DNA of 12,744 bases from Granulicella sp. (GTDB lineage Bacteria; Acidobacteriota; Terriglobia; Terriglobales; Acidobacteriaceae). A program made the translations under genes and the position numbers. Under the pieces are notes generated by a model. It saw only the letters and a program-made list of their open reading frames with translations. It did not search any database and was not told where the DNA came from. This document shows, piece by piece, positions 1-6,455 of this stretch; within the stretch, counting starts at the first letter, position 1; every line of letters starts with the position of its first letter. Where the stretch lies: contig PKWK01000219.1 in assembly GCA_003133205.1 (NCBI GenBank), forward strand, positions 1 through 12,744, in the 5' to 3' direction.

Positions 1-197
1 TGCAGATCGAGCGCCAGTTGCGTGTCCGAGGAGACGACGGCGATGCGGATATCAGGGGCTGTCCTGGAGCCGAGGAAGATGCTGCCGAGGAGGAATCCGC
101 CCATGATGACGGGGATCATGACGGTGGTGATGAGGAACCCGCGGGTGCGGATGCGCTCGACGTACTCGCGGTGCGCAATCAGCCAGACATTGCGCAT
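1..197 (-). CDS. ABC-2 type transporter permease, NatB-like (N-terminal 65 residues, runs off the left edge)
   Basis: This is the beginning of an integral membrane subunit of an ABC exporter, read leftward and cut by the window edge. The visible protein starts MRNVWLIAHREYVERIRTRG. It continues into one hydrophobic helix at about residues 20-44 (FLITTVMIPVIMGGFLLGSI) and then an extracytoplasmic stretch (TAPDIRIAVVSSDTQLALDL). A short basic N-terminus with a 'REY.ERIRTRGF' motif before TM1, followed by a large external loop, is typical of NatB/YhaP-type ABC-2 permeases. The ATG at 197 is preferred because GGGAG lies 8 bases upstream. An in-frame ATG at 212 lies one base after the ATPase stop but has no suitably spaced SD. 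The gene follows the ATPase directly, so the two are almost certainly co-transcribed and form one exporter. The substrate cannot be read from this fragment. Confidence 0.85.
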   Translation of the reverse strand, partial: MRNVWLIAHREYVERIRTRGFLITTVMIPVIMGGFLLGSIFLGSRTAPDIRIAVVSSDTQLALDL

Positions 198-213
198 GGA
201 GACAGCTCCCATC

Positions 214-1191
214 CTAGGCATCGAGGTAGCTCCCTTCAGGTTCGCGGAGTTGGTCCACGGAGAGTTCGAGGTCGTTCTTCTCCGGCGATTTCTCCTGCAC
301 GTTTTCGATAAAGATCTCCTCGAGTGTCGGCTCGGTCACCTCGAAGCGAGTGACTCGCGCAGACTGCAGCGCCCGGGCGATCAGCGATTGCGCGTCGTCG
401 GCCAGGGTTGGGGAGGGACGCAGCTTGATCTCGGCCATGCCGGGATATCGCTTGAGGCTTTCGATGGCCGGGTGTCCGAGGAACTCGTCACCGCCTTCGA
501 AGGTGATGTGGACGCGGTTGCGCGGATAGCTGGATTTGATCTTGCTCATGGAGCCGGAGAGGACAAGATGGCCGCGATGGATCAGCGCAATTTGGTCGCA
601 GAGCTTCTCGACCTGGTCCATACGGTGGGTGGAAAAGAGGACGGCCTTGCCCTCCTGGCGAAGTTCCAGCAGCGTATCCATTAACAGGGACGCATTGACC
701 GGGTCGAGGCCGCTGAACGGTTCGTCCATGATGATGAGGTCGGGGTCGTGCAGTAGCGACGCGATGAACTGGATCTTCTGCTGCATGCCCTTGGACAGGT
801 CTTCGGTCTTCTTGGTGAGCGCTTCGGAGATCTGCAGCCTTTCGGCCCAGGCGCGAGCTCTTTGCTCCGCCAGGGATGCGCTGAGATAGTGGAGTTGGCC
901 GAGAAAGACGAGCTGATCCAGCACGTTCATCTTCTTGTAGAGGCCGCGCTCCTCGGGCAGGTAGCCAACGCGGCCGAGGATGCTGCGGGTGAACGGCTTG
1001 TCGAAGAGCGAGACCGAGCCCGAGTCGGGGACCGTGATGCCGATCATCATTCGGATGGAACTGGTCTTGCCCGAGCCGTTGGGCCCGAGCAGTCCGAACA
1101 TGATTCCCGGCTCGATGGTGAAGGACAGGTCCGCGACGGCGACTTTGGTGTCGTAGACCTTGCGAACATGTTTAAGCTCAACGATGGGCAT
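214..1191 (-). CDS. ABC transporter ATP-binding protein, NatA-like
   Basis: This is the cytoplasmic ATPase subunit of an ABC-2 exporter, 325 residues from the chosen start. Walker A GPNGSGKT is at residues 36-43, the signature LSKGM at 132-136, Walker B LIIMDEP at 152-158 (catalytic E157) and the switch histidine H189 in FSTH. The Q-loop region reads YLPEERGLY, with Glu where most ABC ATPases have Gln. This is the pattern of the NatA/YhaQ subgroup. Residues from about 220 form the C-terminal accessory domain seen in that subgroup (DUF4162-like), ending in an acidic tail. The ATG at 1191 is chosen because the ABC fold starts there (MPIVELKHVRKVYD). The frame stays open to 1260, but those 23 residues match nothing. 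SD is weak. A TAAACT -10-like box lies at 1234-1229 without a clear -35. The permease start lies 16 bases past the stop. Sodium or drug export is known for relatives; the substrate here is unknown. Confidence 0.93.
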   Translation of the reverse strand: MPIVELKHVRKVYDTKVAVADLSFTIEPGIMFGLLGPNGSGKTSSIRMMIGITVPDSGSVSLFDKPFTRSILGRVGYLPEERGLYKKMNVLDQLVFLGQLHYLSASLAEQRARAWAERLQISEALTKKTEDLSKGMQQKIQFIASLLHDPDLIIMDEPFSGLDPVNASLLMDTLLELRQEGKAVLFSTHRMDQVEKLCDQIALIHRGHLVLSGSMSKIKSSYPRNRVHITFEGGDEFLGHPAIESLKRYPGMAEIKLRPSPTLADDAQSLIARALQSARVTRFEVTEPTLEEIFIENVQEKSPEKNDLELSVDQLREPEGSYLDA

Positions 1192-1281
1192 GCGGACTCG
1201 AACGGACTCTAGGAGACAGGAACGACTAAGTTTAGCAGTGCGGCTCAGGCCCGCGTACATACAACTACCGGGTGCCGGCGC

Positions 1282-1312
1282 TTGACACCCTTCGGCCGCG
1301 GCAAGCTAGAAT
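1282..1312 (+). promoter_or_regulatory. Putative sigma-70 promoter of rplQ
   Basis: A perfect TTGACA (-35) at 1282-1287 is followed by TAGAAT (-10, 5 of 6 consensus) at 1307-1312. The spacer is 19 bases, longer than the usual 17. Reading the -10 as GCTAGA (1305-1310) gives a spacer of 17. Transcription would start near 1319, leaving a leader of about 240 bases before rplQ. The assignment rests on consensus match only. Confidence 0.55.
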
Positions 1313-1406
1313 GGAAAGAGTCGAACTCAGGCGCACGTTCTGGCCTGGGCCGCCAAGCCGTACCTCTGCTTTTCATCGCCGGCAATGCCAATCCTTTGAA
1401 AAGAGA

Positions 1407-1430
1407 ATGGGCTTCGTCAAGCGAGCCCAT
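1407..1430 (+). promoter_or_regulatory. Hairpin in the rplQ leader
   Basis: ATGGGCT (1407-1413) pairs perfectly with AGCCCAT (1424-1430). CG (1415-1416) pairs with CG (1422-1423) across one bulged T, leaving a five-base loop. No T tract follows, so it is not an intrinsic terminator. It could be a leader structure for r-protein control or simply a stable stem. Only its position in a long r-protein leader suggests regulation. Confidence 0.3.
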
Positions 1431-1562
1431 CACCCGACGCGCCTGTTGTAGATGCGGTGTGTTTTTGGGAGGCTGATTGGCGGTTTATGCAGGACACACT
1501 CGCTCATCGCGATCAACCGTAGTACCGACCGACGGCAGAAGCCGGGTCGAAGGAGATCAACC

Positions 1563-2042
1563 ATGCGTCACCGCAATGCAGGATTCAAACTTAGCCGCAA
1601 CCCGAGCCACCGCCGCGCCCTTCTCCGCAACCTTGTCACCTCCATCATTTTGATGGATCGCGTGGAGACCACGATTACCAAGTGCAAAGCCACCCAGCCG
1701 CTGGTTGAAAAGATGATCACGCTGGGCAAACGGGGCACGGTTCATGCGCGCCGGCAGGCGCTGAGCTACCTGATGACGCCGGAGTCGGTCGACCGCTTGT
1801 TTGGAGTCGTGGCCCCGCGTTACAGCGACCGCAACGGCGGCTACACACGCATTACACGCAGCGGCGCACGTAAGGGCGATGCGGCGGAGATGGCGTACAT
1901 CGAACTGCTCGGCGCCGAACATGAGTTGGATGAGAAGCGCCAGAAGCGCGAAGAGGCTCGCGCGAAGAAGCGTGAGGAGATGGCCAAGCAGCTCGAAGAG
2001 CAGAAGCCAGGCGAAGCTCCGGACCCGAACGCTGAGCCATAA
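1563..2042 (+). CDS. rplQ: 50S ribosomal protein L17
   Basis: This is large-subunit ribosomal protein L17 (bL17), which binds 23S rRNA near the exit-tunnel side of the 50S particle. The 159-residue product opens with the family signature MRHRNAGFKLSRNPSHRRAL and keeps LLRNLVTSII (20-29), ETTITKCKA (35-43) and YTRI (94-97), closing its conserved core with MAYIELL near residue 116. Residues 117-159 are an extra, highly charged tail (repeated KRE/EE segments, then a Pro/Asp-rich end). E. coli L17 is 127 residues, so the tail is an extension. The ATG at 1563 is fixed by AAGGAG 7 bases upstream; the frame is open further upstream but unrelated to L17. In most bacteria rplQ is the last gene of the alpha operon after rpoA. 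Here it has its own promoter and terminator, with a reversed ABC operon upstream. Confidence 0.97.
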   Translation: MRHRNAGFKLSRNPSHRRALLRNLVTSIILMDRVETTITKCKATQPLVEKMITLGKRGTVHARRQALSYLMTPESVDRLFGVVAPRYSDRNGGYTRITRSGARKGDAAEMAYIELLGAEHELDEKRQKREEARAKKREEMAKQLEEQKPGEAPDPNAEP

Positions 2043-2074
2043 CCTCAATCCAGTCAGCCGAATTTGATCCACCC

Positions 2075-2110
2075 GCCCGCCGCAAGAGAGTCTCTCGCGG
2101 CGGGCTTTTC
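2075..2110 (+). terminator. Rho-independent terminator after rplQ
   Basis: GCCCGCCGC (2075-2083) pairs perfectly with GCGGCGGGC (2097-2105). The inner GAGA/TCTC can add further pairs. TTTTC follows at once. It lies 32 bases past the rplQ stop and is a textbook GC-rich stem with a T tail. Confidence 0.9.
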
Positions 2111-2179
2111 TGTGCCTGCGCGGAGGGGTTTGGAGGCGGGCAGAAGGTGGGGACAACTCCTTTTAATTCAATAGCATCT

Positions 2180-2194
2180 AACCTCTTAGAGGTT
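2180..2194 (+). promoter_or_regulatory. Inverted repeat covering the Shine-Dalgarno of the 2202 gene
   Basis: AACCTCT (2180-2186) and AGAGGTT (2188-2194) are perfect complements around a single T. The right arm contains the only SD-like AGAGG before the ATG at 2202, nine bases away. As RNA, pairing of the arms (with a few central bases opened as loop) would hide the SD. As DNA it is a near-perfect palindrome that could be an operator. A weak promoter, GGGACA - 16 bases - TAGCAT (-10 at 2172-2177), would start transcription at about the repeat. Confidence 0.4.
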
Positions 2195-2201
2195 TTAATT
2201 T

Positions 2202-2603
2202 ATGCGTACTATCACTTCGTTTGCGTTGGCTGCGGTTGCGGGAATTGCTATGTTGGCGGCGCCTGTCGCGTCTCAGGCCCAGGTCAGCATCAGCATTGGC
2301 GTCGAACCTTCGTGTCCCTATGGCTACTATGACTACGCGCCGTACCGCTGCAGTCCGAATGGCTACTATGGACCGCAGTATTTCAATGGTGGAGCGTTCA
2401 TTGGTGTCGGCCCCTGGTTCCACGGCGCGAACGAGTTCCATGGAACGGTGAACAACCGATATGACCCGCAGCATGGGTACAAGGGAAGAATGCCGAATGT
2501 TGGCGACAAATACGAAACGCCGGCCAAAGCGAAAGCCTTCAAAGGCAACGAAGAGCGCGATGGGCGTGGGAATGTAAGTGGCGGTAGAGGCAATAGAAGG
2601 TAG
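2202..2603 (+). CDS. Small secreted Tyr/Gly-rich protein of unknown function
   Basis: The 133-residue product has a clear Sec signal peptide: basic start (MRT), hydrophobic core (about 5-20) and a cleavage region ending ASQA-QV near residues 23-26. The mature part holds CPYGYYDYAPYRCSPNGYYG (about 38-57, with two Cys that could form a disulfide), a FIGVGPWFHG segment, HGTVNNRYDPQHGY, and a Lys/Arg/Gly-rich tail. I recognise this motif set from small exported proteins of Acidobacteriota and some Proteobacteria, all without known function to my knowledge. The ATG at 2202 is supported by the signal peptide and by AGAGG nine bases upstream. It is a single-gene unit between two hairpin terminators. 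The SD lies within an inverted repeat (2180-2194), so translation may be controlled. The exported location is well supported; the role is unknown. Confidence 0.85.
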   Translation: MRTITSFALAAVAGIAMLAAPVASQAQVSISIGVEPSCPYGYYDYAPYRCSPNGYYGPQYFNGGAFIGVGPWFHGANEFHGTVNNRYDPQHGYKGRMPNVGDKYETPAKAKAFKGNEERDGRGNVSGGRGNRR

Positions 2604-2630
2604 CTGCTGTAATTCACTCTGGTAACTCGA

Positions 2631-2678
2631 AAAGGCCGCTTGTCCGACAGCATATTTGTCGGCTTGCGGCCTTTCCTG
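2631..2678 (+). terminator. Hairpin terminator after the secreted protein
   Basis: AAAGGCCGC (2631-2639) pairs perfectly with GCGGCCTTT (2666-2674). CCGAC (2644-2648) and GTCGG (2658-2662) extend the stem past a small internal bulge. A short T-rich tail follows on the plus strand, and the A-rich left arm gives a T run on the minus strand, so it may work in both directions. Confidence 0.7.
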
Positions 2679-2747
2679 ATTTGCGAAGAGACTGCACACG
2701 TGGAGCGCTGGGTGAGGGGTCTGTGATCTTATAGAGAGCGAAACGCC

Positions 2748-3065
2748 ATGGAAGACACGTACATCGTCGTGCTGACAACGGTTGGGACGAAACAGTTCGC
2801 TAACGATCTGGCGCACTCGATTGTGAGTGCGAGGCTGGCGGCCTGTGTGCAGATTCAGTCGGTGCAGAGCGTGTATCGCTGGAAGGAAAAGGTATGCGCC
2901 GAGCCGGAGTGGCTACTGGCGATCAAGACGACCGATCAGCAGTATGCAAGTCTGGAGCAGCACATTAGGGCCAATCACTCGTATGAGACGCCGGAGATTG
3001 TTCGGCTGCCGATTGCGGGCGGCTCGCGGGAGTATCTTGCGTGGATTGGTGAGTGCGTGGGGTAG
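2748..3065 (+). CDS. cutA: Divalent-cation tolerance protein CutA
   Basis: This is a 105-residue CutA1 family protein, a small trimeric ferredoxin-like fold protein named for copper and other divalent-cation tolerance in E. coli. Its molecular role is still debated. Family motifs run in order: the N-terminal strand YIVVLTT (5-11), A..LA..IV..RLAACVQI (18-36), VYRWKEKV (42-49), EWLLAIKT (54-61) and HSYETPEIVRLPI (77-89), ending in EYLAWI (95-100). Length is normal for the family. The ATG at 2748 fits the family start. The SD is weak (GAGAG about 9 bases upstream), and a TATAGA -10-like box at 2730-2735 has no good -35. It sits alone after a terminator and converges with the histidine kinase, the two stops being 12 bases apart with no terminator between them. 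Confidence 0.95.
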   Translation: MEDTYIVVLTTVGTKQFANDLAHSIVSARLAACVQIQSVQSVYRWKEKVCAEPEWLLAIKTTDQQYASLEQHIRANHSYETPEIVRLPIAGGSREYLAWIGECVG

Positions 3066-3077
3066 GAGGGGGCGGGG

Positions 3078-4934
3078 TCAGGCGGCGTTGGCGTGGTCCT
3101 GGCGAGGCTGGGGGAGGAAGAAGCTCATGACGGTCCCTGAGTGCTCTCCTTGCCGGCTGCGGCAGCGCATGTAGCCGCCTTGTTTCTCGACGAGGCTCTT
3201 GGTCATCCACAGGCCGATGCCGGTGCCGATGTCCGCCTTGGTGGTGAAGAACGGGACAAAAATCTGCCGCTGAACCTCCGGCGTCATTCCGCTGCCGTTG
3301 TCCGCGAGGGTAATACGGACGCCATCCTGCAATCCGTTGATCCAGTCCTTTGCGGTCTGGGCGCGCAGCCACAACTTTCCGCCGTCGGTCGACGCATCGA
3401 TGGCATTGGCGACCAGGTTGGCGAGCGCCTGCTTGAACTCGCCCTGCTTGGTGAAGATCTTCAGCTCCGGATCGGCTGATATCTCCGTCTCCAATCGCTT
3501 GTAGCGGAGCTTGCTCTGGTAGATGATCATGACGTCGCCGATCAAGTCCGCGACGCTGACCCAGCGATGCTTGGAGTTGTCGCGATAGAACCCAAGGGTT
3601 TGCTGGGCGATCTGGGCGACGCGCGCGAGTTCCTGGTCGGCGATCTCGAGGTACCGAAATACATCTTCCGGCACCCCTTCGCTGGTCTTCGCCAGGTAGA
3701 TGAAGTTGGTCACCGCTTCCAATGGGTTATTGATCTCATGGGCGATGGTGGCCGCGAGACGGCCGGTCGCGGCGAGTTTTTCCGCTTGCATGACGGCCAT
3801 CTGGGCATACTTCAACTCGGAGATGTCGCGGGAGACCGCAATCAGCCGCTCAATCTCTCCATCGTTGCCGAGCACCGGCGTGATCTTGACGTCCCAACTC
3901 TTGGGAACGCCTCGCAGCGTTGGGCATTCTCCGTGGAAGCTTCCGGTCCCGCCCGCCTGCGCGACCGCAAGCGCAGCCTCCGCTCTGGGGTGGTCTTGTT
4001 CGCTCCAGAAGTCGATCCAGCGGCGGCCAAGGAACTGGCTGATGTCGTCAATTTCAAGCGCTTTCTGGCCGGGAGGGTTCATGTACTCCAGGCGTCCTTC
4101 TAGGTCGAGCACTTTGACGCAGTCGATGCTGCTTTCCACGATCTTCCGGGAGAATTCCTCGCTGCGCCGCAGCTTCTCTTCGACACGCTTGCGCTGGGCG
4201 ATCTCCTGCTCGCGCGCTTCCACTACTGCACTGAGCGTCTGCGACTTCTGCTGCAGCGAGCTGACCATGCGCAGGCGCTGGTCTTCGTCGGAAAGCGAGG
4301 TGTAGCTCTCGGCGGGGATGACGTTGCTGTGCTCCTCGCATACCTGGCGGAACAGGTCACCCTGCGAGCCGTCGCCAAAGGATGCCACGGAATACGCGCA
4401 TCGCAATGAAAAGGAGTGGGTGCGGGCGAGCTCGTTCCATAGTTGCTCCAGCCGGATGGCGGCCTCGCGTTTGCCATCGGCCCAGAGCAGGGCGACCATC
4501 TCTCCAAAGGCAACCAGCGAGTGGGTTTTCTCCGGAATCGCGGACATGGCGCGCAGAAGAGCAGCTTCGATTACGTTGGAAAAGAGCAGCTTGTCCGGCC
4601 ATCCGTCCACCATGAACTGGGTGAGGGTTTCCTCGGCGTCGAGGCTGATATAGCGGCTGTTACGCGCGGCAAATGGAACGTCGATTCCCCAGGCCTTCAG
4701 TCGTTCGGCGAGTTCCTCGCGGTGCTTCGCGGTGGCTATGACGAGGCAGGCGCCACCCGTGCCGAGTGCCGAGCCGACATATTCACTCAGGCTGTTCAGG
4801 AATGCGGCGTCGTCTTCGTAGAACTGCACCGCGTGGGAGCTGGAGTTGGCGGCGGCAGGAACTTCGGAGGCATGCACGATCGAACTTTGAAGAGTCCCGA
4901 CTGCCCCTTCGTACGATCGAGTGTATGTGTCCAA
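3078..4934 (-). CDS. Sensor histidine kinase with MEDS and PAS domains
   Basis: This is a soluble hybrid-input sensor kinase, 618 residues from the preferred start. An N-terminal MEDS domain (about 34-214) begins HAVQFYED. MEDS is the sensory module first described in the dichloromethane regulator DcmR. A coiled coil follows (216-262), then a PAS domain (261-374, ending AVSRDISELK), a dimerisation/phosphoacceptor helix with H399 in AATIAHEINNPL, and an ATPase domain with N510 (NAIDA), D545 (DNGSGM), FFTTK (562-566) and GTGIGL (570-575). No transmembrane segment is visible, so it should be cytosolic. The frame is open to a TTG at 4997, but a second TTG at 4934 has a perfect GGAGG six bases upstream, and a promoter-like element overlaps 4997. 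I therefore prefer 4934. No response regulator is encoded nearby, so it is an orphan kinase. The ligand and partner are unknown. Confidence 0.92.
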   Translation of the reverse strand: MDTYTRSYEGAVGTLQSSIVHASEVPAAANSSSHAVQFYEDDAAFLNSLSEYVGSALGTGGACLVIATAKHREELAERLKAWGIDVPFAARNSRYISLDAEETLTQFMVDGWPDKLLFSNVIEAALLRAMSAIPEKTHSLVAFGEMVALLWADGKREAAIRLEQLWNELARTHSFSLRCAYSVASFGDGSQGDLFRQVCEEHSNVIPAESYTSLSDEDQRLRMVSSLQQKSQTLSAVVEAREQEIAQRKRVEEKLRRSEEFSRKIVESSIDCVKVLDLEGRLEYMNPPGQKALEIDDISQFLGRRWIDFWSEQDHPRAEAALAVAQAGGTGSFHGECPTLRGVPKSWDVKITPVLGNDGEIERLIAVSRDISELKYAQMAVMQAEKLAATGRLAATIAHEINNPLEAVTNFIYLAKTSEGVPEDVFRYLEIADQELARVAQIAQQTLGFYRDNSKHRWVSVADLIGDVMIIYQSKLRYKRLETEISADPELKIFTKQGEFKQALANLVANAIDASTDGGKLWLRAQTAKDWINGLQDGVRITLADNGSGMTPEVQRQIFVPFFTTKADIGTGIGLWMTKSLVEKQGGYMRCRSRQGEHSGTVMSFFLPQPRQDHANAA

Positions 4935-4940
4935 GGTCCG

Positions 4941-4945
4941 CCTCC
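4941..4945 (-). promoter_or_regulatory. Shine-Dalgarno that decides the histidine kinase start
   Basis: GGAGG on the minus strand ends six bases before the TTG at 4934. No comparable SD precedes the upstream TTG (4997) or the GTG further inside the frame, and no ATG occurs before the MEDS domain. Confidence 0.6.
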
Positions 4946-4968
4946 GGATGTGTTGCAGTTGCAGGTCA

Positions 4969-4997
4969 TCTAGACACTCGAAAGAAGCGGAGGGCAA
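4969..4997 (-). promoter_or_regulatory. Putative promoter of the histidine kinase
   Basis: On the minus strand, TTGCCC (4997-4992) and TCTAGA (4974-4969) are separated by 17 bases. This resembles the TTGACA...GCTAGAAT arrangement before rplQ. Transcription would begin near 4962 and include the GGAGG/TTG start at 4934 but exclude the longer frame. The match is moderate. Confidence 0.35.
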
Positions 4998-5159
4998 CCT
5001 CTTTTGTGATGCACCGGGGAAGGCAATCGTTGTCCGAAGTCTATGTGCTGCATCGCACCTTCGGACGCTATCGCGGCGACGTTTAGACGGCGCAGTTCAA
5101 TGACGAAGAAGGGCTTAGAATCTGAGGGGATGCGCGGGATTTGAGTTGGAAGAGGCGAG

Positions 5160-6455
5160 ATGAAGCGACGCGAGGTGTTGAAGGCCGGTCTGGCTGCGAG
5201 TGCGGCAGCGGGTATGGCGTTCCGAGGGCTGGCGTATGGCGAAGGGCAGGCGGCGGGCGGGGCGCAGGCTGATGGATTTACGGTGGGCAGACTCCCTGAG
5301 AGCAGTTTTGCGGAGAACCGCGCGAGTTGGGTGGCAATGCTGGACCGGATCTGTCGGCCGCTGTTCAACGCGCTGAATGAGCGGCGGTTGAAGGCGGTGA
5401 TGCCGGTGGAGGCGGCCGCGGGCAAGGAACAGGGGCGGCGGAAGACGACTTACCTGGAGGCTCTGGGGCGGGCGCTGGCTGGGATGGCTCCGTGGCTGGA
5501 GCATGGGGCGACGGCGGGCGCGGAAGGGGAGCTACGAGCACGGTATTGCGAGATGGCGCGGGCGGCCATTGCGGCCGGGGTGGATAAGGCGTCGCCGGAT
5601 TACATGGACTTTGGCAGCGACCGGCAGACGATTGTGGATACGGCGTTTCTTTCACTGGCGATGCTGCGGGCTCCGCAGGAGCTGCGGGAGAAGCTGCCGA
5701 GCGCGGTGCGCGGACAACTGGCGGAGGCGATGCGGGCGACGCGGGCGGGGCTTGCGCCCTTCAATAACTGGCTGCTGTTCGTGGCGACGATTGAGGCAGG
5801 GCTGTATGCGCTGGGTGAGCCGTGGGACCGGGCGCGGGTGGACTACGGGCTGCGCGAGTTGAGCGGCTGGTATGCCGGCGATGGCACGTATGGCGATGGG
5901 CCGCACGCTCACCAGGACTACTACAACTCGTTCGTGATCCATCCGTTTCTGCTGGCCCTGATGGATGCGGTGGGCAAGCAGGACGCGGCGTGGGGAGCGA
6001 TGGTGGCGGCTATCCGGGAGAGGGCGACGCGGTATGCGGCGATACAGGAACGGATGATCGCGCCAGATGGGACGTACCCGATTGTGGGGCGGTCGATCGC
6101 GTATCGCTGCGGGGCGTTTCATCTGCTGGCGGACGCGGCGCTGCGACAGACGCTGCCGAAGGAGGTTTCGCCGGAACAGGTGCGGGGCGCGCTGACGGCA
6201 GTGATGCGGAAGACACTGACTCCGGCGGGGACATTCGACGGCGCGGGATGGTTGCGGATCGGGCTGGCGGGACATCAGCCTTCGCTGGGTGAGGACTATA
6301 TCTCGACCGGGAGCCTGTACCTGTGCACGACGGCGTTTCTGCCGCTGGGATTGCCGGCCGGGGACCGGTTCTGGAGCGGGGCTGCGGCGCCATGGAGTTC
6401 GGTGAAGGTTTGGGGCGGCGTGGACTTCAAGGCCGACCACGCGTTGGATGGGTGA
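5160..6455 (+). CDS. Tat-exported DUF2264 family protein
   Basis: The 431-residue protein matches the DUF2264 family by its motif series: FNNWLLFVATIEAGL (201-215), GDGTYGDGPHAHQDYYNSF (240-258), APDGTYPIVGRSIAYRCGAF (301-320) and SLGEDYISTGSLYLCTTAFLPLGLP (375-399). The family is predicted to be a helical alpha/alpha-barrel of the glycan lyase/hydrolase type. Function is not established, but members often sit near pectin and other polysaccharide genes. The N-terminus MKRREVLKAGLAASAAAGMA has a twin-arginine pattern (RR..LK.G) with a hydrophobic core to about residue 26, so export by Tat is likely. The ATG at 5160 follows GGAAGAGG four bases upstream. A TAGAAT at 5117-5122 could be its -10. 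Third codon positions are dominated by G (GCG, GGG, CGG), unlike the more C-rich rplQ and S1 genes. No other sugar genes adjoin it. It abuts a convergent membrane gene with no gap. Confidence 0.87.
   Translation: MKRREVLKAGLAASAAAGMAFRGLAYGEGQAAGGAQADGFTVGRLPESSFAENRASWVAMLDRICRPLFNALNERRLKAVMPVEAAAGKEQGRRKTTYLEALGRALAGMAPWLEHGATAGAEGELRARYCEMARAAIAAGVDKASPDYMDFGSDRQTIVDTAFLSLAMLRAPQELREKLPSAVRGQLAEAMRATRAGLAPFNNWLLFVATIEAGLYALGEPWDRARVDYGLRELSGWYAGDGTYGDGPHAHQDYYNSFVIHPFLLALMDAVGKQDAAWGAMVAAIRERATRYAAIQERMIAPDGTYPIVGRSIAYRCGAFHLLADAALRQTLPKEVSPEQVRGALTAVMRKTLTPAGTFDGAGWLRIGLAGHQPSLGEDYISTGSLYLCTTAFLPLGLPAGDRFWSGAAAPWSSVKVWGGVDFKADHALDG

Larger units (their letters stand above)
1192..1562. 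other. Gene-free stretch between the divergent ABC operon and rplQ
   Basis: No supportable gene lies here. The short open frames on both strands lack an SD and recognisable protein character. The stretch holds the putative rplQ promoter (1282-1312), about 240 bases of presumed rplQ leader with a hairpin at 1407-1430, the rplQ SD (AAGGAG, 7 bases before the ATG at 1563) and, leftward, only a -10-like TAAACT for the ABC operon. It contains no remnant of rpoA that I can recognise. Confidence 0.6.

Noticed and set aside
1245..1433. 62-residue minus-strand open frame in the rplQ leader
   Set aside because: It lacks an SD, has no recognisable motif, and overlaps the putative rplQ promoter on the other strand.
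1557..2156. 199-residue minus-strand open frame opposite rplQ
   Set aside because: Antisense shadow of a certain ribosomal protein gene; composition is Arg/Leu/Ala-rich with no motif.
5652..6440. 262-residue minus-strand open frame opposite the DUF2264 gene
   Set aside because: Arg/Pro/Gln/His-rich composition typical of reading a GC-rich gene backwards; no SD or motif.
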